Source of the DNA: Microglena sp. YARC
Lineage: Eukaryota > Chlorophyta > Chlorophyceae > Chlamydomonadales > Chlamydomonadaceae
Assembly: GCA_022414725.1 (NCBI GenBank)
Contig: CM039467.1
Location: 14,495,932-14,559,931 of the forward strand
DNA: 64,000 bases
Direction of reading: 5' to 3'
Below, piece after piece: positions 52,509 through 62,990 of the stretch (position 1 is the stretch's first letter; each line of letters starts with the position of its first letter). The translations under genes were made by a program, and so were the position numbers. The notes beneath the pieces are model-generated. The model saw only the letters and a list, made by a program, of their open reading frames with translations, was not told the DNA's origin and did not search any database.

Positions 52509-54440
52509 CTACCTAGCACTGTGAGAGAGCAACTAGCGAGCGCACGTGTTGCGTCCCAATCTTGACAGAGACAGGCGGCCATTTATCAAGGTGTCGAAGA
52601 TCCGTCTGGTGTAGGCGCATTATCCAGTCCATGGACGATGGGTCTTGGTGAAGGTGGCAAGGGCAAGGCAGATTAGGGGCCTTGTGGTGAAGGGCTCTCA
52701 GAGATGGTTCAGCTCTGATCAGCTCCGGGACAGACGAGGGGACTGCCATACAGCGCGCATCAAGCGATGGTTATTGGACGCACGGTGAAGGACACTCACA
52801 ACCTTAGGGGAGTAGAGGGAGGAGGGGAGTGGCCTCGGGCAAAGGGTGATGTCGTCAAGACCGAGAGCAGAAGAAGGGGCAACAGAGGAAGGCGCTGCCT
52901 GCCCACTCGGTGAGGGTTCTTCCCAAGCGTGGAAAGGAGGCCACAGTCTATACTGGACAGGGAGAGAAGTCAGGGCATTCAAGAATAGCGTGAGACTACT
53001 TGTGTCAGCGCACTCGATCAGTGTTGCGAGCTGCAAGCAGTCAGGGTGCTGGAGTAGACAGACTATGGAGGGGGGGTCGTTATGTGGTCTTGGTTGACCC
53101 GTAGTTGGAAGCGTACATGAGCAAAGAAACGCATTGCGCCCATGGGTGCATGAAGCAAGCTCCGCAAGTGATGGTATGAAGGAAGGGTATAAGCATAGCG
53201 GTGTGGGAGAGTCTTGTCAGCGAGGCGTACCCACACCTGCGAAAAGCCTGCACGTAGAGGGAGTGGAGACTTGAGGTTCGTCTTGTCTTTGAGCAAGTTC
53301 TCTCCGTGGCCTTGAGCCGTGGACGGGGAGGGCGGACACGTTGGTAAGTCCACCGAGCGTTCTGTGGGAGGTCTTCAGGGGAGGCGAACTGTGGAATAGG
53401 GAAGTGGGGGGTGACAACGAGCGCTCTCTCTCTGTTGCTGAGGACAAATCCATCGGGATTCAAGACCACGGAGGCCTCGCAGGGATACAAGAGGTTATAG
53501 TGCTTAGGTGGTGAGTGTTCTTTCGCAAGGTGGAGGGGTGGGGTAGAATATGCTCCACAGCCTGGGACCAAGCAGCAGGTCGAATATTCTCGGATATACT
53601 AGCACACTGGCAGGTAAAATGGTGGGAAACTGGGGCTTTTCGTTTGCATGATATGTTTTGGTGAAGAAGAAGGGCTGCGTGCCAGATGGTGGCAGAATGG
53701 CACAGAGGAGTGGAGATTCAATGAAGGTTCACCTCAGTATGCATCATGGGCAGGTGGAGACCATTGAGATGTTGTTGGGCTCCATAAGATAATGGAGTCC
53801 TCCCAAAGACACCACCAGGCCATGGTTCCAAGAGCTCTAATTGCCTCTGTGGGGGGGATGGGGGATTGCCTTGCTGGATCAGCTGTCTCCTCAAAGTCTG
53901 CGTAACCATGCTCTTGAGGTTTCTTGCGTAGGGGGATGAGGGCAGCTTGGGGGTGTGCTTGGGGGGGAAGGGCAGGAAGGGTGAGAGGGTGTAACCGCCA
54001 GAGGGCCAGACCTCCAAAGACGGTCCCTGCATCCAGTGAGGGGATCTGGCCCCTCTGCAAGGGGACCAGCAGGGGCCACAGCGGGAAAGAGCTTCCATTT
54101 GGGAGGTGGAAGTTCAGGAAGGGGACAGCATGTCCGCAAGGGGTATGGCAGAGAGAGGAGAGGATGAAGTCAAGGTCTTGGACAGCCAGCGGGAGGGAGG
54201 TGAGCTCTGTTGTTGGATGAGCTGAGCCGATGTCCTTGAGACGGTTTGCCCACGAGAGTGCTTGGGAGGAGAGCACTTGGTTTGAGGTGGATGGGCATGG
54301 ACGGAAAAGGAGGGGTGTTGTTGAAGGTCGGTTTCCAGAAGGATGGATTGGGGCACTGCATGGGCGGAGCGATAATTCTACGAATGTTCAGCAGGAGAAA
54401 AGCCTCTGCACTTTCCCGGGCCAAGTTGGTTGGTGATTGA
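52509..54440 (-). pseudogene. LINE ORF2 C-terminal half, including zinc-knuckle region
   Basis: Read from 54440 down. It has the NLARESAEAFLLLNIRR segment (about 54427-54377), FLNFHLPNGSSFPLWPLLVP (about 54126-54067), a frame with RTLGGLTNVSALP (about 53358-53320), the CGYASLTRLS segment (about 53235-53205), the knuckle region near 53010-52870, and HHKAPNLPCPCHLHQ (52687-52643). It parallels 11897-13430 over its whole length with many frameshifts. Confidence 0.8.
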
Positions 54441-56250
54441 GGCGATGTCCACAGAAGACGGGGCGGTAACCAGGGCATGGTATCCACTTGGCTGACCTGG
54501 AGGAAGGCGCACAGCCCGAGAAATCTCGTGACGGTAGAGCTGCTGCCAGGGTGACCTGTGTAACTGAAGAGGAGCTATGTGGCTTGGCCAGCATAGCAGC
54601 CGAGTGGGAAGCAAGATGGGGTACACCAAGCCCTCCTCGATGAAAAGGAAGGACGGCTGTCCCCGAAGCGGGGGAAGAGGTGTTTACTTGGACGTGGTGA
54701 TTCCTCCTCCTGCAGGCTAGAGGTTGCAACAAAGGCATTGAGAGAAGATTGCAACTGCTGGCGGAGAGGCGCTGGTGGTGATGCAAAAGTTAGCCTGGAA
54801 GATGAACTTGGAAGCCAAGCATTGCATAGCAACATGCGCCCTTCCAATAACATTGAGATTGCGTGAGAGCCATGGAGCTGCTGCACGTGAGATGCTATGG
54901 GGCATGTGCTGGTTAGGCTGCAGCCTTGCAAAGGACAGTGTTTGCACCGAACGGCACGCCCAGCAAATCTGTGAGGTGTGTCTGGGGGATGGAGGTGGTA
55001 ACCAGTCAAGTGATGGGTGCCAAGGGCGGAGTCCAGATCTGCAGGAGGGGTATGTCTGGGGGAAGTTCAAGAAAGCAGAAGACGGGTCTTGGGAACAGAC
55101 TGGGCGGGTAAGCCAGCCGAATTGGCTACGACGTATGTCTCCTTGATGATAGGCCCATCTGTGGCTGGGTTTGAGGACAAAGTGCTTGCCATCGTCAGCA
55201 AACGAGAGGGTGGCAGGGGCCAACTCTCCTGAGGGAAGACGGAAGGATTGCAGAGTTCCACAAGATCTCAGTTGGTTATTGTAGGTGATGAAGGGCTCAA
55301 AGATGATGACCCATTGATTACAGCTCAAGGCCCACCCTGAGGGAAAGCCGGAAAGTGTGGGGAAGGAGGTAGTGAAGAAAACCGTTGAGACGCACTCGCG
55401 TAGAGCTGCCATTCATGAGGATATCGCACCAGCGCGTGATGCCTGCACTATTGAATCCCATGGCTGACATTGTCTTTAGGAGCCATCCCCTGATGACAGA
55501 ATCATAAGCTTTAGTGAGGTCAGAATGCAGCAACCAGCCTGGTAAGCCAAGCTCTTTCAAGCACGCAGCCAAGCCTAGGTGATAGCGGATGTTGTCACTG
55601 ATGTCTCTGCCACGGAGGAAAAGCTGATTGAGTTGACGTCGATGAGATATTCCAGTGGGCGTTGCAGCCGGTGAGCCATGATCAAAAGGATCAGCTTAAG
55701 GTCGCAATTGAGAAGGGTGATAGGACGGTAACCTGCGAGGGAGTCTTGGGGCTGACCAGTCTTGTGGAGAAGGCAGATGGTTCCCTGAAGGAGGGGTGCT
55801 AGGGGGCCGAGTTAACTTGATCTTGGAAGGCAGAGTTGAAAACCCTTTGAAGGATCGGGGACAGTTCTTCATGGAACGCATTGTAGACTTCAAAGGGAAG
55901 TCCGTCATAACCTGGGCTGGAGCCTCGAGAAGCAGAGCGGATGGCAAGGTCCATCTCCTCTGATGTGATTAGGCCATCGCCATTGACACCATCTGCAAGG
56001 GCTGCATAACTAGGGGGGAGGTGCCGAGGGAGGGATGTGAGCAGAAGATCCTGGTTAGCCTGGTTGATGTGAGGGTTTGGACGATACAGTCCAAAGGAGG
56101 AATCAGCACTATAAAAGTCCCGAGCATACTCCAGTCCTATGTTGACTCCTATCATTGAAGAGAGGTCAGCCACAGAAAGGGGGTGATGCTGGGGTGGCCC
56201 TGGAGGCTGGATAAGCTTGATGTGGACTGGGGGGTGAGGGGAACGGGGAG
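54441..56250 (-). pseudogene. LINE reverse transcriptase domain
   Basis: Minus-strand frames in order: GDGLITSEEMDLAIRSASRG and SPGYDGLPFEVYNAF (56173-55799), the YRPITLL-like region near 55720, LPGWLLHSDLTKAYDSVIRG (55572-55318), then LSFADDGKHFVL with the catalytic FADD box at 55191-55202, and RGGLGVPHLASHSAAMLAK (about 54645-54590). These are RT motifs of a LINE ORF2, which copies element RNA at the nicked target. Both Asp of FADD are intact, but frame changes occur at least between 55800 and 55318 and after 54700. FADD and the adjoining motifs suggest an L1-like clade, without certainty. Confidence 0.85.
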
Positions 56251-57240
56251 GTGGTGGAAGTAGAAGGAAGATGAATCCCCAAAAGTGTGCTCAAGGATAG
56301 GTAGAGCTTTGAGCATTGGAGCAAGGAGTTGCTGCCAAGCGAGTGTTGCTGCTAATGCCTTAGCCTTGGCTATGTTGAGGCGTGCCAGGAAAGAAATTGC
56401 ATCGGGGGAGAAATGCACCTGTGAGAATTCCTGCCGGGCGTCGTCTTCCGCTAAGCGGGCGGCACGCTGGCGGGCACGGCGATGCTTCTTGTAAATGGCC
56501 CAACTGCTGGTGCGAATAACTTCCTTCATGTTGTCCCATTTTGTGACGATGTCTGAATCGGGTAAGAGGTTTAGGAGGAGGGATTGTGAAGCGATGATGT
56601 TCTTGAGCTCATCACAAGCTTCTGGAATGTTGAGGAGGAGGAGGGGGACAGCGCCGCTGTACAGTGATGAGGGGTCCAGGCCAGGTCCACTGCGTTCCAG
56701 CGTTCACTGCGAGGGTTGTGGAGTAAGGAGTTGCGATAAATTAGGGAGATAAGGTCTGGTGGCCGGCGTTTAATGAGCCTGAAAACCATTACAGACTGAC
56801 AGCGCCGCGGTACAGTGATGAGGGGTCCAGGCCAGGTCCACTGCGTTCCAGCGTTCACTGCGAGGGTTGTGGAGTAAGGTGTAGAGGTCACAGCGGCGCC
56901 AGGCAGCAGATGGGTGCGCCGCGAGGGTGGTCTGTGGGAGAGTGGTCCCGTTAGTCAAGGGGGTATGATGTGGCATGGGGGTTTGGATGAGGGGATAAGG
57001 GAGAGGTGGAGGGTAGGAAAGGGGGGAGCGGACAGATCTAGCAGTAGCTGGGACCACTGTGACTTTCACTTTGTGCGAGTGGCCCGAGGTGGTCTAGTCT
57101 CGTTGGGCGGGGGGAAAAGGGTCCACAGAAGGGGTGGTTGGGAAGATGATGGCCCAAATAGTAGAGGTGTTCTTCAGTGCTGGGGCGGGAGAGAGAACTC
57201 CATGTAAGAGGAAGGGAGCATAATACTCAGCCAAGATGGT
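56251..57240 (-). pseudogene. LINE ORF2 region upstream of RT (linker)
   Basis: The frame from 56529 gives a basic helix-rich linker (YKKHRRARQRAARLAEDDA) also seen at 2400-2560. Further upstream, frames with HNPRSERWNAVDLAWTPHH (twice, see the duplication) and FLLHGVLSPAPALKNTSTIW (about 57213-57154) follow. An endonuclease domain cannot be recognised here with confidence. The LINE ends about 57240-57255, where plus-strand LINE sequence begins. Confidence 0.65.
56647..56885. repeat. 151-bp-spaced tandem duplication inside the LINE
   Basis: GACAGCGCCGCTGTACAGTG (56647) and GACAGCGCCGCGGTACAGTG (56798) begin two copies of an 85-bp stretch that are almost identical through GGGTTGTGGAGTAAGG. 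Both copies read HNPRSERWNAVDLAWTPHH on the minus strand. Confidence 0.9.
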
Positions 57241-57254
57241 AAAAGAGGAGGGGG

Positions 57255-57647
57255 GATAGCAGAGACTGGCTCCTTCCCACTTGGGAGACCCTCACCGGTG
57301 GGCAGCGCCTTCCTCGTTGTCCCTACTTCCTCCTCGGTGACGACATCACCCTTTGGCCCGGAACACCCCCTCCTCCCTCTACCCTAAGGTTGTGGTCCTT
57401 CCTGCGTATAACCACCTTGGGCGCGATATGGCAGGTCCGTTCGTCCCGGGCTGACAGACTGGACCATCCTGAGCCCCTTCACCACAAGGCTATCTGCCTT
57501 GCCCTTGGCCACCTTCACCAAGCCATCGCCAAGGACTGGATGCGCACCCAGACGGATCTTCGACACCTTGATAATGGCACCTTCTGTCAAGATTGGTGGC
57601 GTGGCCTAGATTGCTCTCTCACAGTGGCCTAGATTGCTCTCTCACAG
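57255..57647 (+). pseudogene. LINE ORF2 C-terminal fragment, plus strand
   Basis: Starts AGACTGGCTCCTTCCC (the WLLSTWETLTGG region) and runs through the LWSFLRITTLGAIWQ and TQTDLRHLDNG frame (57390-57632), one of the better-preserved versions. It is interrupted at 57648 by family 2 and resumes at 58249. Confidence 0.85.
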
Positions 57648-58248
57648 CGTCCAGGACTTTTTCTAAGGAGTTTGATTTGCTTCTTTAGATTTATTTTTAG
57701 TTACCTTGTTAGTGTTAGCTTTGGCCCTGTCCTGTTTTTTGTTGCATGCCGCGCTCTGGTCGTCTTTGCAGAGCTTGCTGATCTGCATGGGTGACCTAGC
57801 GACATGTTACTAGGCTGCTGAGAGTATGTGCTGGTTTGCTAAAGGAGTGATGCCCTTATGCACTGGCCTGTTACAGGAGTGATGCCCTGCAGTGTTTTCA
57901 TCTTAGATCAGCAAGACCTTCGGGTGCGTGCCTTTCCTTCTTTTTCTGTGTTGCTCTTGGAGGTTACAGTGGTGTTTTGTTGGTTGGGGAGGAACAGTGT
58001 TGCTTGGAGGTGGGGGTGGTGCTCGGAAGGCCCTTTGTCCTTTGTCCTCCTAGTAATTAGATTGTGTCCCTCGTTCTTTCGTCCCCTAGTCTTTTCGTCT
58101 TTTGTCTTGGATCATTTGTCTTAGCGGACTTTTGGTCCATGTCCTCTAGTCTTCTTCTTTGGTTTTTCTTCCATGGTCTCATAGGGCTAGGTTTTATCAG
58201 ATGTTTCCTGGTTCCTCCCTATGTAAAAAAAAAAAAAAAAAAAAAAAA
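57648..58248 (+). mobile_element. Family 2 retroposon inserted into a LINE (only plus-strand copy)
   Basis: A 5'-truncated copy starting CGTCCAGGACTTTTTC, ending CCCTATGT (58217-58224) and poly(A) 58225-58248. A 5-bp duplication GTGGC flanks it (57624-57628 and 58249-58253), with 19 bp of filler (57629-57647) copied from the adjacent LINE at the 5' junction. This gives the element's sense strand and confirms retroposition. Confidence 0.9.
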
Positions 58249-59328
58249 GTGGCTTCCTTTGCGAGCTTATGGGCCACCCCCCCGATCTTTTGCACCATGA
58301 TTGGGGTCACTCCCGGTGACCAGGAGCCTGATACCCGCACCATGGAAATGACAATCCCTATGGCCCCAGCGCTCCCTACAATCCCAGACCCAATCCCAGA
58401 CCCAGCCCTAGATCTAGACCCTGCTGAACAAGATCCAGCCCATTCCCCGGATCTAGACCCTGCTCTAGACCCTGACCCAGACCAAGCCCTAGATCTAGAC
58501 CCTGATCTTAACCCTGACCTAATTCCAGCCCAAGCCCCAGCTCTAGGCCCTGATCTTAACCCGGACCTAGATCCAGCCCAAGCCCAAGATCAAGACCCTG
58601 CCCCAGATCAGGATAAGTTTCCAGAATTAGACACAGCTCACGACCACGTTCCAGATCTAGGGCTAGATCTGGACCAAGATCAAGGTCCAGATCTGAGCTA
58701 AGATCCAGATCAAGATCTAGATCTTGATACTGTCTCTGTCTTCATTCCTGTTGTTTACCTGCCCAGACCAGTCTTTTAGGATTTTGCTTTGCTTCCAGTT
58801 GTCTTTCTTCTTTTCTGGTTGCCTCCCTGCTTTTGGCTTGTTTTCGCAGTTTCTCCCTTAGTTTGCTTCCCCTAGTACTGTTTCCACCCTTAGTTGCCTC
58901 CTTAGTTTCCCCCTCAGTTGCCTCCTTAGTCCCCCCCCCCCTTCTCCCCCCTTTTTTCTCGTATTTTCTTGCATAGTTTTCCTTTTAGTCCTCCTAAGTT
59001 TGCATTTCCTCTTTCAGTCTTCTGATCCAGTGACTGTTAGTGGTTGCAATGTTATGGCCCCCCCCTTCATAGGTCTTTTTTCTTAGTAGTCCTAGCCCCT
59101 TCTCTTGGGCTTCCTGTTTTTGGCTTCTTCCTTGCCTCTCTGGTTTGTTTGTCTTCTGTTCCCGTCCTCCTTTGTCCCTTACGTCGCCCAGGTGGTGTCC
59201 GTCCCTTAGCTGTCCCTTAGCCGTTCTTGTCTTTTTCTTTGGTCTTTTCTCCTTGGTCACAAAGGGCTAGGTTTTATCAGTTGCGCCTTTTCCTGGTTCC
59301 CCCCTTTGTAAAAAAAAAAAAAAAAAAA
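58249..59328 (+). mobile_element. LINE family 1 C-terminal tail, Asp-Pro repeat, 3' UTR and poly(A)
   Basis: Continues the interrupted LINE: GTGGCTTCCTTTGCG…, the Asp-Pro-Leu minisatellite (58395-58700; open frame to 58701), a perfect 20-bp palindrome (58709-58728), C-run, 3' hairpin and poly(A) 59310-59328. Confidence 0.9.
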
Positions 59329-59440
59329 TATTACTGTACTTCCTTAGAACGATAACTACAGACAGTAACTTCTTTTCTGTCTATACTGTGCCGTAGGCTG
59401 TGTCATCCTACATGACACAGCGACAGTTTCCCGTAGGCTG
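59329..59440. other. Short spacer with repeated CCGTAGGCTG
   Basis: CCGTAGGCTGTGTCATCC and CCGTAGGCTGCGTCCCC lie about 41 bp apart, with an ATGACACAGCGACAG stretch between. The imperfect inverted repeat TGTGTCAT…ATGACACA (about 59399-59422) could form a hairpin. Confidence 0.45.
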
Positions 59441-60223
59441 CGTCCCCTGGTCACTTCTGACACGCGCTGTATAGCCTCTACCCTGATTAGGTTCCAGGCT
59501 TTCGCCCCTTCCACCGCTGGTGTCCTTTGTGTTCCGCCAGACGCTGTAAATCATTCTCATCTACGTGTAAAGATTGGCGCGTTTGACCGCTGCGAGTATC
59601 TCTCCACTCTTGAAGTGTATAAGCTGATAGGTTATCGGGTCAATCGAGTTATCACTGCTTTCCAATGCAACTTCCACGTGGACCTCCGGCTGGCTTTGAA
59701 AAGCTTCATCTGGGCAATGGAGCTTCTTGGTCACGGCAGTTTCGCCACATTATCGTCAGTAATGGCTGTGACGCTGTCCTCCCTGAGGACCCGAAGGTCC
59801 CTTCTGATTGGCTTGATAATCGAGCGCCATCGGCCTCTGCTGCCGGCGGTGAGAATCCTTCCGCTGTTGTGGAAGCCACACCCCCTATGCATTCCCCCCA
59901 TCTTACCCCCATACCGTCCGTCGCCTCCTCCCGCCTGTTGAGGATGTGTTGGTGACTCTCTGTGACGTGCAGTCTCAAATCCTTGAGTGCTCTTCAGGTG
60001 CGATGCTTGAGACTGCTCGATTCAGGGATGATCATATCTCCGATGCCTGCAATACCGAGGACGAGGATGACTACAACGACCTCAAGAGTGCTACTTGCAT
60101 GGACAACGGTGGCGGTACTCCGTCTTCGTCTGCTCGCGTCCTTGACGCCGCCACTATATCTCCGGTGTGTGAGGCTGAGCCTGCGAAACCGGTGATTGCC
60201 AAGCAGACCAAGCTGTCTACATC
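59441..60223 (+). pseudogene. Unrecognised ORF, 5' part, split by a family 2 insertion
   Basis: Three frames succeed each other: LIRFQAFAPSTAGVLCVPPD… (about 59474-59700), RQFRHIIVSNGCDAVLPEDP (about 59735-59795), then VEDVLVTLCDVQSQILECSS to KQTKLSTS at 60223. Two frameshifts or sequence errors separate them. No known domain. The last frame continues, after removal of the insertion, into 60508-61282. Confidence 0.5.
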
Positions 60224-60502
60224 TTTTTTTTTTTTTTTTTTTTTTTTTTTACATAGGGAGGAACCAGGAAAGGGAACATCTGATAAAACCTAGCCCTATG
60301 TGACCAAGGAAGAAAAACCAAAGAAGAAGACTAGAGGACATGGACCAAAAGTCCGCTAAGACAAATGATCCAAGACAAAAGACGAAAAGACTAGGGGACG
60401 AAAGAACGAGGGACACAAACTAATTACTAGGAGGACAAAGGACAAAGGGCCTTCCGAGCACCACCCCCACCTCCAAGCAACACTGTTCCTCCCCAACCAA
60501 CA
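60224..60502 (-). mobile_element. Family 2 retroposon with target-site duplication
   Basis: Poly(T) from 60224, hairpin arms and 279 bp in total, flanked by ACATC (60219-60223 and 60503-60507). It is cleanly inserted in a reading frame. Confidence 0.9.
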
Positions 60503-60507
60503 ACATC

Positions 60508-61282
60508 TGCTGGTACCACCTTTGTTCTTCCCAGCCGTCGGTCTGCCCCTGGCATGACTTTGTGCTCTAGTGGCTCTGTGCCACCCTCTGGATCTGTGGC
60601 TTTGGCTCCGCAGGAGCCACCGCCTCCGCCTGTGGAGACGCCCCCTCCTGCCCCTCCCCCTCCGATGGGCGTGCAAATTGCATGTCATGCTTGGGAGCAT
60701 CTGCTCTCTGGAGGACCTGCTCCGCTCTTGCCATTGCAGACTTTGAGGCATGTCCGTCGGGCTCAAGTGGATGCTGATAGCCTTGAAATCACCCTTTTTG
60801 GTAGGATTGATGTTACTGCTACTCAGGATGCTAGGGCTCAGGGATTCAAGGCGCGAGTTATGGCTTTTACTGAACTAGGGCACCAGTGTCGTGATTTCCT
60901 GGGAGATGTGACTGTGGGCATTGAGTATCCTGTGCGCAATGGTCCCTTTGGTGCGGGGTGGCGTGCACGAGGTCCGAAGATAGGCCACCAGTTTTTGCGT
61001 CGACCGTTCCCTCGCTGTCCTGTAGCGCCGGACTTTGAGCGGTTGGTGGCAAATTCCAGGGCTCTGAGTAGGATCAGGAATATAGATGACCAGCGCGCGT
61101 ATGACGTTGGCCTGGCTGCAGAATACTTTCTGCAGGTTAGGGCTAACTATTCGACCCTGTCTGCTACTCCTGTTCCTTTCCCTAGCCACCCTGTTGCTGA
61201 TCCGGTTACTTCCCCTCGGCTCCCTGTTGATTCTCCAGCCTTCCCTGGTGAGACCTCTGTCGCATTTGTTCAAAGCTAGTTG
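60508..61282 (+). CDS. Unrecognised ORF, 3' part (241 codons from first ATG)
   Basis: Open from the insertion point to a stop at 61280-61282; the first ATG after the insertion is at 60554. It has a Pro-rich stretch (PPPPPVETPPPAPPPP, residues 23-38) followed by a non-repetitive segment with FKARVMAFTELGHQCRDFLG and DFERLVANSRALSRIRNIDD. No domain that I know, no signal peptide, no membrane segment. It could be a host gene, or the first ORF of a retroelement. Its last residues overlap a candidate Copia LTR start at 61267, so the natural C-terminus may be missing. A plus-strand Copia element follows directly. Confidence 0.45.
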
Positions 61283-61500
61283 TTTAGCTTTGTTTGCAGC
61301 TCTCTCTTTCTCTCTGCTTTGATACTTTGACACTTAGTCCTAATTGCTTTGCTTAGATATTGAAGGCTCTTTGCCTGCTTCTTGTACATTGCCTGTTCCC
61401 ACTTGTCAGTTCTAAGGCATTCGCCTCTCTTTGTAGTTGTTTTATTTCTGATGTAATCACCACTTACTCTCTCTCTGGTCCCCAGCCTATTTATTTTACA
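61267..61500 (+). other. Candidate 5' LTR of the plus-strand Copia element
   Basis: The 234-bp stretch begins TGTT and ends TTTTACA, with GGTTATGGGCTC immediately after as a possible primer-binding site. The position (240 bp before gag) is right for Copia, but the matching 3' LTR lies outside the window, so the boundaries are a guess. Confidence 0.35.
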
Positions 61501-61525
61501 GGTTATGGGCTCATCGCGCTAAAGT

Positions 61526-61700
61526 GCTGGATTGCACCCCACTGCGGATTGAATTGGAGCTGGCTGGATTGCCCCTCCTTTTAGCTGGACTGCTTTGTTG
61601 TGCTGGACTGCACAGCCCCCTCTTCTTCAGCTCCTAGTACTGTGCTGGACTGCATAGTTGTCTGAAGCTGGACTGCTCCATCTTTTTGCTGGACTGCAAC
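61526..61700 (+). repeat. GCTGGACTGC repeats in the Copia leader
   Basis: Seven copies of GCTGGA(C/T)TGC start at 61526, 61563, 61584, 61602, 61644, 61667 and 61688, roughly multiples of 20 apart, between the putative primer-binding site and the gag ATG. Confidence 0.8.
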
Positions 61701-61741
61701 CCCCCTCTGCAACCTTCTCTACCTCATCCATCTGCTTTACA

Positions 61742-62990
61742 ATGGAGGACACAAGGGTCTCTATGCCCAAGTTGGATGACAACAATTATGGGGTCTGGAG
61801 TGTTAGGATGATGGCATGCCTTGCCTTGAAGAAGGTGTCCAAGGCTATTTCAGAGGACACGGTGGACCCTGAGGATGATCTGCAAGCAAGATCCTTGCTG
61901 GTCATTCAGGTGAAGGATCACCTCCTACCCTTCATCAAGAATGAGAAGACTGCCAAGGGCATGTGGTTGAAGCTTGAGGAGCTGCACAAGAACAAGTCCA
62001 GGGCTCGCTTGAATCTGATGCGCCGAGAGCTGGCGCAACTGAAGAAGGAGCCCAAGGAGACTGTAGCCAAGTACACTGCCCGTGCGGAGTCACTCAGGGA
62101 TCAGCTTGCAGCAGCAGGGGATACCACCTCTTCTGCTGACCTGATCAGCACTGTGTTGAATGGACTGCCTAAGGAGTTTGACACTGCAGTCCAAATCCTG
62201 GAGGCAGAGGACAACTCGGATCTGAGTGATGTCCTGGCCAGACTCTTGATTGCTGAAGCAAGGATGAGTAGGAAGGATGATCGTACTAGAGCTGAGGACC
62301 ACGGCTCTGCTCTTGCTGGACATGGCGGCACCCCCCCATCGCGTCCAGGTCAGGCTCGTCCGGGTCAGACCACGGACAGGGACAAGAGGACCTGCTACTA
62401 CTGTGGTAACGCGGGTCACATTGCAAAGGATTGTCGCAAGAAGAAATCTGACAAAGCCTCCGGGAAGTATACTCCCAAGACCCAGCCGGGTAACAACGCC
62501 ACAGTCGCCACTGCCTTCACCTGCTCGGGTGGCACTGCTGCACTCACTGATGAGGACTTGCCCCCTTTGATTGGTGAAGTGACTTGGATGCTGAACTCAG
62601 GTGCTTCCCACAACATCACGGGGGACCGCGATCTGCTTGTGAACATCAGACACCTGGATACACCACTCCAATTCAGGTTTGCTGACGGAGTGGGACATCG
62701 GGCAGAGTACGCTGGCGACGTCTTCCTGGAATCTGTAAATGGAGAGTATGTTCAGCTGCAGAATGTCCATTATGTCCCTGCATCTGCCAGAAATCTGATC
62801 TCCCTCTCAAGCGTTATGCGGAACGGAGCTCAGATAGAATACTGGGACGACACACGTTGTATCTTTGCCAAGAATGGTGTGCGCATCGAAGCGGTTTGCA
62901 TCAACGGCGTGTATGAGGTGGAGGGGATGGTGCCCGAGGCAGACATGCCAGTTGCTCCTCTTTTTACTGACGGTACTGTGTGTGCGCTGC
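61742..62990 (+). CDS. Copia Gag and protease (Ty1/Copia, plus strand)
   Basis: The first ATG is at 61742; the frame is open about 28 codons further upstream but without an ATG. Gag starts MPKLDDNNYGVWSVRMMACL, typical of Copia Gag. A CCHC zinc knuckle CYYCGNAGHIAKDC occupies residues 218-231 (62393-62434) and packages element RNA. The protease site reads MLNSGASHNITGDRD (residues 283-297); the usual catalytic DSG is NSG (AAC at 62594-62596). VHYVPASARNLISLSSV is the conserved stretch after protease. The frame is lost at about 62985-62995, where the GAG-pre-integrase motif WHARFGHLG lies one frame over. Polyprotein organisation is Gag-PR-IN as in Copia. It appears fairly young, but the protease change should make this copy inactive. 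Confidence 0.85.

Noticed and set aside
61658..61741. Upstream extension of the Copia gag frame by 28 codons
   Set aside because: It would need a TTG start. The first ATG (61742) directly precedes the conserved Gag N-terminus, and the extension consists of leader GCTGGACTGC repeats.
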